NCBI GenBank assembly: GCA_016715505.1
Contig: JADJZY010000032.1
Coordinates: 186,001-250,000, forward strand
Origin: Bacteroidota bacterium
Lineage (GTDB): Bacteria; Bacteroidota; Bacteroidia; Chitinophagales; Chitinophagaceae
DNA length: 64,000 nt
Direction: 5' to 3'
A model generated the notes under the pieces. It had not been told where the DNA came from. It was given only the letters and a program-made list of their open reading frames with translations, and did no database searches. The translations under genes were made by a program, and so were the position numbers. Positions 1 through 8,965 of the stretch are shown piece by piece (the first letter of the stretch is position 1; every line of letters starts with the position of its first letter).

Positions 1-2
1 TG

Positions 3-704
3 CCCGCTGAATTTGATGCGACTAAAAAGTATCCGGTTATCGTATATTTATACAATGGCCCCCATGTTCAATTGATTAAAGATGGGTTTCCCGCCTCCGG
101 TAATCTGTGGTATGATTTACTTACCCAAAAAGGTTATATCGTATTTGTGATGGACGGAAGAGGGAGCAGCAATCGCGGGCACCAATTTGAAAGTGCCATT
201 CATCGACAATTGGGTACACTCGAAATGCAGGATCAATTACAAGGGGTGAATTATTTAAAATCACTGCCATATGTGGATGCTCAGCGAATGGGGGTGCATG
301 GCTGGAGCTATGGTGGATTTATGACTACCTCACTCATGTTGCGCCACCCCGAAGTGTTTCAGGTGGGTGTAGCTGGTGGTCCGGTACTTGATTGGAGTAT
401 GTATGAAGTGATGTATACAGAACGATATATGGATACTCCGGAGCAAAATCCGGAAGGTTATAAAGCCAATGTGTTGTTTGACAAAGTAAAAAACCTGAAA
501 GGTAAATTACTCATGATACACGGAACGGATGATGATGTCGTTGTTTGGCAACATTCACTGCGCTTCGTAAAACGTTGTGTAGATGAAGGTGTACCCCTGG
601 ATTATTTTGTGTATCCCGGACATCCTCACAATGTGCGCGGCAAGGATCGGGTACACTTGATGCAAAAAATCACCGATTATATGGATGCGGTATTGAAACC
701 ATAG
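3..704 (+). CDS. S9 family prolyl oligopeptidase / DPP-IV-like peptidase, C-terminal part
   Basis: This is the catalytic alpha/beta-hydrolase end of a serine peptidase of family S9 (dipeptidyl peptidase IV type), normally an exported enzyme that cuts X-Pro dipeptides from peptides. The reading frame is open from base 3, so the N-terminal beta-propeller and the start lie outside the window. Visible motifs are the nucleophile elbow GWSYGG (Ser about residue 102 of the visible part), the acid loop GTDDDVV and the catalytic His in PGHPHNV, in the usual order and spacing. The last roughly 230 residues match the typical length of this domain. The gene is followed after about 25 bases by a short inverted repeat and then by the duplicated T9SS genes. 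Family assignment is firm; substrate specificity is inferred. Confidence 0.93.
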   Translation, partial: PAEFDATKKYPVIVYLYNGPHVQLIKDGFPASGNLWYDLLTQKGYIVFVMDGRGSSNRGHQFESAIHRQLGTLEMQDQLQGVNYLKSLPYVDAQRMGVHGWSYGGFMTTSLMLRHPEVFQVGVAGGPVLDWSMYEVMYTERYMDTPEQNPEGYKANVLFDKVKNLKGKLLMIHGTDDDVVVWQHSLRFVKRCVDEGVPLDYFVYPGHPHNVRGKDRVHLMQKITDYMDAVLKP

Positions 705-730
705 TGGTTTTTTGCGATTGGGAATAAATA

Positions 731-749
731 TCCTGATCCATGTTCAGGA
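731..749. repeat. short inverted repeat after the S9 peptidase
   Basis: TCCTGA and TCAGGA form a 6-bp dyad with a 7-base loop. It could be a weak terminator of the peptidase gene or an operator of the next gene; no T-run follows directly. Confidence 0.3.
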
Positions 750-780
750 AAGATGTGGTATTTTTATATAAACATTGATT

Positions 781-2394
781 ATGAAACATTTTCCTTCCCT
801 TCTTATTCTATTGTTGATCGTGTGCTTGGGTGCTGATGCCCAGCCTGATTTAAAGCATAGTTTTTTATCAATTATAAAAAGTGTTTTGGTTACAAAGTTC
901 ATTTTGATGTCATCATGCCTCATAGCAATGGTTCTTTATTTGCATTGCGTGAAGTAAAGGAGCCCACTTATGATTGCCGATTGTATAAATTAGATGCCAA
1001 TACTTTTGATACCCTATGGAGTGTGAAGTATGGAGGCAGCGAAGAGGATTTTTTAAGTAATATGATTGAGCTGCCTGACCAAACCATGGTATTGGCAGGA
1101 ACCACGAATAGCAATGATGGAGATGTGCCTTATGGCCATACCTATACCGCTAAGGAGATTTGGGTATTACGCGTAGATACTCTTGGCAATATACTCAATG
1201 GTACCACCTTTGGGGGAGTGATGGGAGTGTTATTTACACTTTAAGATATGCACCTGAAGGGTATATTTATCTGGCAGGAAATACCAATGCCGACGACTAT
1301 GATTTTTTACATGCCGGATATGGAAGCTTTGATGCTGACCCCTGGATAGTGCGTTTGGACACCAACCTCTCTTTAAAAAAGGTATTGGTAGTACCCGGCA
1401 ACGATAATGAAACTCGCCCTTTTATGGAATATATGGGGCCTAATTCGGTGATAATGGGTTTTGGCAGCAGTGGAACTAACTCGGAAGTCTATGGCAATTT
1501 AAGTTTGGGCTTACAAGATTTAGTAGTTATGCATTTGGATAGCAATTTTAATATTAAATGGGGCAAACGTATAGGAGGTAACTTGGATGATGCGGCAGAT
1601 GGAATTTGTTTAAAATATACGGATACAAAATTCTGTATTGTTGGTCGCACCCGATCTTGTAGTGGAGATATCAGTTTTAAGCGCGATTGTAATGGGACTA
1701 CAAGTAGTATGCTGATAGCGATCATGGACACCAATGGATTGGTACACCATTGTAAGGCTTATGGGGATAGTAATACGGCAAATTGGGCTGCTCCGCCAAC
1801 CTTGGTAGTAAGCGGTGCTTATTTGCATGACGGCAAAATATATGCACATTATTATACACAAGGTGAAGCGGGAGATATGGACATGAACCTCTCGCAAAAA
1901 GGAGAGCCGCAGCGTGGGTTGGTGCTTTTGACAGCACAGCCAATTTAATTGGCAAAAATACATTTGATGGGGGTGGTGATACGTATATTAAAATAAACAA
2001 TATATTTATAAGTAAAGGTAAAAAGATCTTAAATTTTGAAGCAATCACAGATAGCCTACACTCATTTAGTTGCGACACATCAAAATATTTTGGAGGGATA
2101 CTTCAAATAACTGAGGTGCCTTTGGATTTACAGGAAAGTATAAAACCCAATTTGATCAAAATTTTCCCCAACCCTGCACATAACGAAATATTGATTTCAT
2201 TATCGCCGGCTTTAAGAAAGAGTCCATGCGTATTTAGTATTCACAACATGCAAGGTCAAAAAATGTTCAGCAAAAAAATAAATCAGCCCAAAGAAATGGA
2301 AGCATTCAATATTGAAAAGCTTCCAATCGGCCAATACCTATTACATACCCAAAACGAAAAAGAAGATTTTTTCCATATTTTTTATAAACATTGA
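781..2394 (+). CDS. secreted T9SS type A sorting domain protein, copy 1 (frameshifted)
   Basis: The product is predicted to be exported by Sec and then by the type IX secretion system. It starts with a signal peptide (MKHFPSLLILLLIV..GADAQ). The middle has repeated W-[VI]-x-[RL]-[VL]-D-T motifs (WVLRVDTLGN, WIVRLDTNLS) typical of secreted beta-propeller-like proteins. It ends with a T9SS type A sorting domain (IFPNPAHNEILISL, then NMQGQKMF and LPIGQYLL). Breaks against copy 2 are a T6 instead of T7 run near 871, G5 instead of G6 near 1212, and changes near 1890. The ATG at 781 is chosen because it begins the signal peptide. What the protein binds or does is unknown. It may be intact in the real genome. 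Confidence 0.8.
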
Positions 2395-2396
2395 TT

Positions 2397-4011
2397 ATGA
2401 AACATTTTCCTTCCTTACTTATTCTATTGTTGATCCTATGCCTGGGTGCTGATGCCCAGCCTGATTTAAAGCATAGTTTTTTTATCAATTATAAAAAGTG
2501 TTTTGGTTACAAAGTTCATTTTGATGTCATCATGCCTCATAGCAATGGTTCTTTATTTGCATTGCGTGAAGTAAAGGGCCCACTTATGATTGCCGATTGT
2601 ATAAATTAGATGCCAATACTTTTGATACCCTCTGGAGTGTGAAGTACGGAGGAAGCGAAGATTTTTTAAGTAATATGATTGAGCTGCCTGACCAAACCAT
2701 GGTATTGGCAGGAACCACGAATAGCAATGATGGAGATGTGCCTTATGGCCATACCTATACCGCTAAGGAGATTTGGGTATTACGCGTAGATACTCTTGGC
2801 AATATACTCAATGGTACCACCTTTGGGGGGAGTGATGGGAGTGTTATTTACACATTAAGATATGCACCTGAAGGGTATATTTATCTGGCAGGAAATACCA
2901 ATGCTGACGACTATGATTTTTTACATGCCGGATTTGGAAGCTTTGATGCCGACCCCTGGATAGTGCGTTTGGACACCAACCTCTCTTTAAAAAAGGTATT
3001 GGTAGTACCCGGCAACAATAATGAAACTCGCCCTTTTATGGAATACATGGGGCCTAATTCGCTGATAATGGGTTTTGGCAGCAGTGGAACTAACCCGGAA
3101 GTCTACGGCAATTTAAGTTTGGGCTTGCATGATTTAGTGGTTATGCATTTGGATAGCAATTTTAATATTAAATGGGGCAAACGTATAGGAGGTAACTTGG
3201 ATGATGCGGCAGATGGAATTTGTTTAAAATATACGGATACAAAATTCTGTATTGTTGGTAGCACCCGATCTTGTAGTGGAGATATTGGTTTTAAGCGCGA
3301 TTGTAATGGGACTACCAGTAGTATGCTGATTTCGATCATAGACACCAATGGATTGGTACACCATTGTAAGGCTTATGGGGATAGTAATACGGCCAATTGG
3401 GCTGCTCCGCCAACCTTAGTAGTAAGCGGGGCTTATTTGCATGACGGCAAAATATATGCGCATTATTATACACAGGGTGAAGCGGGGGATATGGACATGA
3501 ACCTCTCGCCACAGAGGAGACTTGCAGCGTGGATTGGTGCTTTTGACAGCACAGCCAATTTAATTGGCAAAAAAACGATTGATGGGGGCGGTCAGACAGG
3601 ATTTATTGGTCAAAATCTTTTTGTGAAGAATAATATACTTTATTGGAATCTAGAAAGTGGTGCAGGCAAAATAAACTCATATAGTTGCGACACATCGGAG
3701 TATTTTGGAATTTTGCTTGGATTATCATTGACACCCTTAAGTACCGAGTACAGTAGTGGTGATTTCAATTTGATTAAAATTTTCCCCAACCCTGCACATA
3801 ACGAAATATTGATTTCATTATCGCCGGCTTTAAGAAAGAGTCCATGCGTATTTAGTATTCACAACATGCAAGGTCAAAAAATGTTCAGCAAAAAATAAAT
3901 CAGCCCAAAGAAATGGAAGCATTCAATATTGAAAAACTTCCAATCGGCCAATACCTACTACATACCCAAAACGAAAAAGAAGATTTTTTCCATATTTTTT
4001 ATAAACACTAA
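2397..4011 (+). CDS. secreted T9SS type A sorting domain protein, copy 2 (frameshifted)
   Basis: Second copy of the preceding gene, beginning two bases after its stop codon. Same layout: signal peptide, repeated W..RLDT motifs, and C-terminal T9SS sorting domain. Two breaks are visible: a lost base near 2577 (AAGGGCCC versus AAGGAGCCC in copy 1) and a run of six A instead of seven near 3892, which truncates the sorting domain in the raw frame; after the break the tail LPIGQYLL..FYKH continues to the stop at 4009-4011. Between about residues 380 and 450 the sequence differs clearly from copy 1. It is convergent with the transglutaminase-like gene. Function unknown. Confidence 0.8.
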
Positions 4012-4027
4012 AATAACGGATCTCAAT

Positions 4028-4942
4028 TTACAGATTCAAAACACCCAATACAGGTTGTGCCATAAAGGGTCCTCCGGGATAAGAAGCGGTATAGTCCAAA
4101 TTGATCCAAATTTTTCCCTCGGCATCTACATGATAATGCAAGGCTTTTCCGGAACATTCTTGTGCAAATAAACTTTTCCGAATAATGAGATGAAGATGGT
4201 CAAAATCATTTTTCGTTCCTACATATAATTCCGGGTATAAATGTCGTGTGGTTAATATCAGGCGCACACGTCCTCCAATGGCTTTAATGCAGGCAGCCAT
4301 GCAGGTTGAATGGTCATCACAATCACCGGAGAGATATCTAACCGATTCACTGGCCTTGGCAAAGTAGTCGCGCGATTTAGGATCGTTCACATAATGCCAT
4401 TGTGTATTGATTGCTTTAAATACTGCTAAACTCTGTATGAGGGTGCGATAAGGATGTCCGCGTTGTACTTCTTTAAAATGTTCATTCAAAGCCTGTAGCG
4501 AAAAGTCGCGCACCTGAGGATGGGTATAATCGACGGCTCGAACCAGGGCTTTTTCATTGGGAAAAAATCGAAGTGGTTTTACCCGCAAGGCAACAGGAAC
4601 CGGATCGTAAATCATGCTATAAATCATCGCGCGGTAGTCCTGATACAAATGTCGAAAGCCATAAGGGCCCAACACACTACCTATACCCAAAAAGAGCAAT
4701 GCGGCTGCACTTAGAAAAAGAATACTTTTTTCGAAAAAACGAAAAACCACAAAGAGTAAAATACTCACCAGTATAAACAGCAATATTTTGTCGAGATGCC
4801 ACGGCCATTGCATGAAGGGCAACAAACGATAAATAAAAATAAATAAGGGAATGGCGAGTAATTTACTCAAAACATTGAGCCATACATGGGTCCATCTGAA
4901 AACAGCGTTTTTTTTATTTTGCTCTGTGTGGGCTCGATGCAT
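4028..4942 (-). CDS. membrane protein with transglutaminase-like domain
   Basis: A 304-residue protein. The N-terminal 95 residues contain three hydrophobic segments (about 26-44, 52-68, 72-92). The soluble rest is a transglutaminase-like papain-fold domain: the nucleophile Cys lies in SGDCDDHS (about Cys208), the His candidates in LHYHVD (about 269-271) and an Asp in NLDYT. The arrangement fits Bacteroidota membrane-anchored transglutaminase-like proteins, whose substrates are mostly unknown; the domain probably faces the periplasm. The gene is intact, convergent with the T9SS pair, with no obvious operon partner. A protease or amidase activity is equally possible. Confidence 0.8.
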   Translation of the reverse strand: MHRAHTEQNKKNAVFRWTHVWLNVLSKLLAIPLFIFIYRLLPFMQWPWHLDKILLFILVSILLFVVFRFFEKSILFLSAAALLFLGIGSVLGPYGFRHLYQDYRAMIYSMIYDPVPVALRVKPLRFFPNEKALVRAVDYTHPQVRDFSLQALNEHFKEVQRGHPYRTLIQSLAVFKAINTQWHYVNDPKSRDYFAKASESVRYLSGDCDDHSTCMAACIKAIGGRVRLILTTRHLYPELYVGTKNDFDHLHLIIRKSLFAQECSGKALHYHVDAEGKIWINLDYTASYPGGPFMAQPVLGVLNL

Positions 4943-5104
4943 TTGAGGTAAAGATACGTGACCATTTCAAAACCACTCATGATACCCATTGGAATGCTTA
5001 GATAGTCTTTGGTCACTAGGGAATAAAATCAGATTTACCTGAATTGTGCTGGAAAACGGCCGGATAATTTCCGCATGAGGCTTGTCTTTTTCCCTGAATT
5101 CTAG

Positions 5105-5178
5105 TGGATGGTACTGGATTCGAACCAGCGACCTCTACGATGTCAACGTAGCGCTCTAACCAACTGAGCTAACCTTCC
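5105..5178 (-). tRNA. tRNA-Val (GAC)
   Basis: A complete 74-nt cloverleaf: D arm GCTC..GAGC, anticodon stem CTACG/CGTAG with loop TTGACAT (anticodon GAC), T arm closing GCTGG TTCGAAT CCAGT, acceptor GGAAGGT/ACCATCC and discriminator A. The genome does not encode CCA. One acceptor pair (4-69, A-A) is mismatched. Confidence 0.95.
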
Positions 5179-5278
5179 GAAAGTGCCACAAATGTAGGGC
5201 AAAGCAGTGTTGTTACCAATACAAGCGTCGAAATATTTATAAGGATGTTTTGAAACAAACATGCCTACTAAAGAGCGT

Positions 5279-6324
5279 TTACAATGGTTTCACCGGGAAA
5301 TTGTATTGCTGAAATCGCGTTTTTTTTCGCATAAAATAATCTACAATCAAACTACCCGGATAAATGCCGCTTTGAGTATCCTGAACAGCCCATTTTCTCA
5401 CTTCTTTTCTTTTTCGCCACCATAAACCTATTGTTATAAAGAAGTGCCAGTGAGCACGGATTATGGCGCCTACTTCTTTAAAATCTCCTTTTAACAGGGC
5501 ACGCATTCCACTCACGCCATCCAGCAACAAACGAAAAGGCAGTAGCCACCATAATTTGGAGGCGGGCAAATTTTTTAATAAAAGAACCAGGCTATTTCGG
5601 TAATTGTAAAATATTTTGGCCGGACTGCCATAACTAATCACACTGCCACCAATGTGGTAAACGGTACTTGCACCGCAATATCCAATTCGGTATCCCGCAT
5701 TTTTGATGCGCCAACATAAATCGACTTCTTCCATATGGGCATATAGGTCTTTGTCCAATCCACCTAGGCGATGATAAAGTTCAGCCCGAACAAACATACA
5801 ACCACCTCCGGCCCAGAAAGTTTCTATCGAATCATCGAATTGATGTTCATCTTTTCTAAAGTAAAAAATATCCTGCCGCGGCAAAACAAATATCCCCATT
5901 GATCGATGAATCCTCCGCCGGCTCCTGCATATTCAAACATACTTTTGTCGCGGTAGTACTTGATTTTTGGTTGAATGGCTCCCAAATCTTCATGTGCTTC
6001 CATCTTTTCATGCAAGGGTTTGAACCACCCGGGCGTGATTTCAAAATCGGCACTTAATAAAACGTAATACTTCGCCTGAATTTGTTGTAGTCCTAAATAA
6101 TAGCCATTGGCAAATCCTTTATTGATATCTATGCTTACAAGATGTACATCCGGAAAATGTTCTTGTACATAGGCAGCTGTGTCATCGGTCGAAGCATTGT
6201 CAACCAATACAACATCATAAAGTCCTTTTGATTCTTCGAGTAATTGAGGGAAAAAATCCTGATGCAGGCTTTTGCCGTTGTAACTTAATACAACAACAGC
6301 AGTATCATGCCGGCTCTGTACCAT
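5279..6324 (-). CDS. family 2 glycosyltransferase (frameshifted)
   Basis: A GT-A fold glycosyltransferase of family 2, similar in layout to rhamnosyltransferase-type enzymes that build surface polysaccharides. The N-terminal part has the nucleotide-sugar binding start VVVLSYNGK, VDNASTDDT and LLSADFEITPGWF. The second part carries FWAGGGCMFVRAELYHRLGG and MEEVDLCWRIKNAGYRIGY, the usual acceptor/ED-loop region. The reading frame breaks at a T6 run near 5862-5868; joining gives ..RGRIFYFRKDEHQFDDS... in one chain of about 348 residues. The start at 6324 lies 11 bases after the stop of the small membrane protein gene, suggesting co-transcription. Sugar and acceptor are unknown. Confidence 0.85.
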
Positions 6325-6335
6325 GTCAGATCCGA

Positions 6336-6542
6336 CTATTTGTATTTAGGCGAAGTCGTGGTGCTTTCTGGAACAGCAATCTTTTCAGTGCTTTTGAAGC
6401 TTCGGGTCCATAAGCCGTAATTACAACCTACTGCAAAAAGCAGGAAACCGAATAAGCCCAAATGAAATAAAAATTTGGCTTTGGATGGTTTGCTGATTTC
6501 AATATCAACCGGGTTGTCGATGAATTCTGTTTGGTGGTCCAT
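6336..6542 (-). CDS. small single-pass membrane protein, unknown function
   Basis: A 68-residue protein with a charged N-terminal half, one hydrophobic segment (about residues 25-42, FLFHLGLFGFLLFAVGC) and a short basic and polar tail. No family is recognised. It lies between the FAH-family gene and the glycosyltransferase on the same strand, 11 bases before the latter, so it may be part of that transcription unit. It lacks a classical lipobox, although the Cys after the hydrophobic stretch is notable. Confidence 0.6.
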   Translation of the reverse strand: MDHQTEFIDNPVDIEISKPSKAKFLFHLGLFGFLLFAVGCNYGLWTRSFKSTEKIAVPESTTTSPKYK

Positions 6543-6661
6543 AAGGATTACTTAAAGTTGGGCAAAAATAGGTTGTTTGATTGCTATATGCAAATTTTAA
6601 TCATGTATTTTTTTGACTTTTGGCGGATGGTCAAATTCGTTTTGGTAAAATGCCCCTGTTT

Positions 6662-7274
6662 TTATTTTATTTCAAAATTCAAAATCTCCTGATTACTTAA
6701 AAAAGCCTTGTAGCGGTCGCCGATTTCAATGGGACCTACCCCTTTTGGAGTGCCTGTAAAAATGATATCACCCGTTTGAAGGGTAAAAAACTGACTGATA
6801 TAGTGGATAATCTGATCGGCCTGGTAAATCATCAGGGATGTATCACCCTCCTGAACGATTTTTCCATTCTTTTCGAGTCGAAAATGACGGGAAAGATTTT
6901 TTTCTGTTTCACCAATATATTGCCAGGGACCAATCACGGCCGAATGGTCAAAAGCTTTGGCAATTTCCCAGGGGAGGCCCTTCGATTTTTGATGTTCCTG
7001 CAAATCCCGGGCAGTAAAGTCAATACCCAAAGTGATATGATCGTAATATTTTGAAGCAAATTTTTCATGGATCGCGCGCCCGTTTTTACACACTTTTAAA
7101 AACCAACTCACATTCGTAATGAATATCCTTTGAAAAATCGGGATAATAAAAGGGTTTATTGTCGATGAGTAAAGCTGTTGGAGGCTTCATAAAAATGACC
7201 GGCGCACCAGGCGTTTCATTCTTTAATTCTTCGATATGTGCGGCGTAATTCCGACCGATGCAAAATATTTTCAT
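6662..7274 (-). CDS. fumarylacetoacetate hydrolase (FAH) family protein (frameshifted)
   Basis: FAH-fold enzymes cleave or decarboxylate 2-oxo acid derivatives using a divalent metal. The N-terminus MKIFCIGRNYAAHIEE is diagnostic, as are FMKPPTAL, the metal-binding HYECELVF, then DFTARDLQ, KAFDHSAVIGPW and FTGTPKGVGPI. The last motif is typical of the small (about 200 residue) bacterial branch, often annotated as acylpyruvase or 2-hydroxyhepta-2,4-diene-1,7-dioate isomerase. The frame breaks near 7095-7105 at a T/A run; the two halves join without loss. The start overlaps the pth stop codon by a few bases, so the two genes are translationally coupled. Substrate cannot be told from sequence. 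Confidence 0.85.
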
Positions 7275-7867
7275 GATGTTTGATGATCTTGGTCTGTTTG
7301 ATATTTGATATGATTAAAAAGGTTCATCGTACGGGATAAACCGATGCTCGCAAAACTTTCAATGATTTTTATACAAGCTTCTACTTTCAGATTAACAAGA
7401 GGGATTTCATCATCCTTCCATTTACCCAATACAAAATCCACTTGTCGACCTTTCGGAAATTGATTGCCTATCCCGAATCGTAACTTGGCATATTCTGTGG
7501 TTCCGATACATTCCTGTATACTCTTTAATCCATTATGTCCACCATCACTGCCACCTGAACGAATTTTGAGGGTGTCCAATGCAAAGGCCAGTTCATCATG
7601 GATGGTCAAGGTATTTTCTACCGGAATATGTTCTTTATCCATCCAATATTTAACCGCCCGGCCACTCAGATTCATGTAAGTAGTAGGCTTGATTAAAATG
7701 AGTGTCCGACCTTTAAATTTACAAACGGCCTTATCTGCCAATCGATCACTTTCAAATAATAATCCATGTTTTGCGGCAAATACATCCAGCACATCAAAAC
7801 CAATATTGTGCCGGGTTTCTACGTATTCGAAACCAATATTTCCCAGTCCGGTGATGAGGTATTTCAT
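7271..7867 (-). CDS. pth: peptidyl-tRNA hydrolase
   Basis: Releases tRNA from peptidyl-tRNA that drops off the ribosome; cytoplasmic and usually essential. The 198-residue product has the full signature: Asn10 and His20 in GLGNIGFEYVETRHNIGF, TTYMNLSG (Asn66), the acidic IHDELAF segment (about Asp91) and GGSDGGHNGLKS (Asn112). A start five codons upstream (7882) is rejected because it lies inside a promoter -7 element (7880-7887) and would add residues not found in the family. It is followed by an overlapping FAH-family gene. Confidence 0.96.
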   Translation of the reverse strand: MKYLITGLGNIGFEYVETRHNIGFDVLDVFAAKHGLLFESDRLADKAVCKFKGRTLILIKPTTYMNLSGRAVKYWMDKEHIPVENTLTIHDELAFALDTLKIRSGGSDGGHNGLKSIQECIGTTEYAKLRFGIGNQFPKGRQVDFVLGKWKDDEIPLVNLKVEACIKIIESFASIGLSRTMNLFNHIKYQTDQDHQTS

Positions 7868-7879
7868 ACAAATTGTTGG

Positions 7880-7921
7880 CAAAAGTAAGTGCTATGCACC
7901 TGATAAAGTATATGTATCAGG
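7880..7921 (-). promoter_or_regulatory. pth promoter -7 element with upstream dyad
   Basis: On the minus strand TACTTTTG (7880-7887) fits the Bacteroidota -7 consensus TAnnTTTG, 12 bases before the pth ATG. About where a -33 element would sit there is a dyad, CCTGATA (7899-7905) and TATCAGG (7915-7921), with a 9-base spacer. The dyad could be an operator or simply a hairpin. No TTG at the expected -33 spacing is seen. Confidence 0.5.
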
Positions 7922-8070
7922 AGATAATTTGAATCTCCATGTTCACGCCATATCAACGTATAAAGTTTTGTAAGGGGCTCTTAATCGCATTCATCCTCGT
8001 TAGCAACCATTGTTCAAATAATTAAACTGAAACATTGAATTAGCAATTACATTTACCGGACAATTTGAAC

Positions 8071-8934
8071 ATGGAATATATTTTAAATACAAAAGATATC
8101 CGCAAATCCTATGGCATTGTAAAAGCCTTGAAAGGGGTGAGTTTGCAGGTGCCTAAAGGAAGTGTTTACGGAATTTTAGGTCCGAATGGAAGTGGCAAAA
8201 CCACCATGTTGGGCATACTCCTGGATGTATTACAGGCAGATGGCGGACAATATGAATGGCAGGGTTATTCCAGTCCGGAATCGGCCCGTTCCAATATTGG
8301 TTCATTGCTTGAAACCCCGAATTTTTATCATTATTTATCAGCAACCGATAATTTAAAAATCTCTGCGGCTATCAAGGGCAGGGGAGAAAATGATATCGAA
8401 CGGGTGCTCAAATTGGTTAATTTATATAACCGCAAAGATTCTGCGTTTAAAACCTTTTCATTGGGGATGAAACAACGTCTGGCCATCGCTGCAGCCTTGT
8501 TAGGCAACCCGGATGTATTGGTACTGGATGAACCAACCAATGGATTAGATCCTGTGGGCATTGCAGAAATCCGAAATCTTATTTTACAATTAAGCAAGGA
8601 GGGTAAGACCATCATTATTGCCAGTCACTTACTCGATGAAGTGGAAAAAGTTTGCACCCATGTGGCCATTTTAAAACTGGGCGAATTAATTACACAAGGT
8701 AGTGTGCTTGAAGTACTCAATGATGAGGATTGGATCGAACTGGGCTGTGAAAATAATGATGCTTTATTGTTGGCATTACAATCGAGTGGATTGTGTAAAC
8801 AAGTTCGTTTACAGAGTTTGATTATAGCAACACCAAACAAAGATGTTAGTATAGAAGTTTTGAGTAAATGGTGTTTTGAAGCATCAATTTATACTCAATC
8901 ATTTGGTGCGTCGCAAACGCAGTCTGGAAAGTAA
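8071..8934 (+). CDS. ABC transporter ATP-binding protein
   Basis: The ATPase subunit of an ABC exporter, 287 residues. Walker A GPNGSGKT is at about 37-44, the signature region FSLGMKQRLAIA at about 129-140, Walker B VLVLDEP at about 149-155, followed by TNGLDP and the H-loop ASHLLDEVE. The C-terminal about 70 residues are the extra domain seen in drug, bacitracin and gliding-type ATPases. The ATG at 8071 is preferred to the TTG two codons earlier. The next gene, 31 bases downstream, encodes the matching ABC-2 permease, so the two form one exporter. Substrate unknown. Confidence 0.93.
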   Translation: MEYILNTKDIRKSYGIVKALKGVSLQVPKGSVYGILGPNGSGKTTMLGILLDVLQADGGQYEWQGYSSPESARSNIGSLLETPNFYHYLSATDNLKISAAIKGRGENDIERVLKLVNLYNRKDSAFKTFSLGMKQRLAIAAALLGNPDVLVLDEPTNGLDPVGIAEIRNLILQLSKEGKTIIIASHLLDEVEKVCTHVAILKLGELITQGSVLEVLNDEDWIELGCENNDALLLALQSSGLCKQVRLQSLIIATPNKDVSIEVLSKWCFEASIYTQSFGASQTQSGK

Positions 8935-8965
8935 ATTTATTGAAATAACCAATTAAAAATTAACC

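Larger units (their letters stand above)
762..4011 (+). repeat. tandem duplication of a roughly 1.6-kb T9SS gene
   Basis: Two head-to-tail copies (781-2394 and 2397-4011) are nearly identical by eye over most of their length, including the signal peptide and the sorting domain. The clear exception is a divergent patch at about 1945-2150 versus 3560-3770. The short sequence before copy 1 (762-780) resembles the last codons and stop of the gene (compare 2378-2396), so the repeating unit runs from start codon to stop codon. Different small indels break the two copies; each break is intact in the other copy, so together they define one intact ancestral gene. Confidence 0.9.

Noticed and set aside
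775..2394. Pseudogene calls for split genes such as the T9SS copies, mutS2, gdhA, ftsY and pyrB
   Set aside because: Breaks are single bases at homopolymers, correct to normal family sequence, and hit essential genes; sequencing error is simpler.
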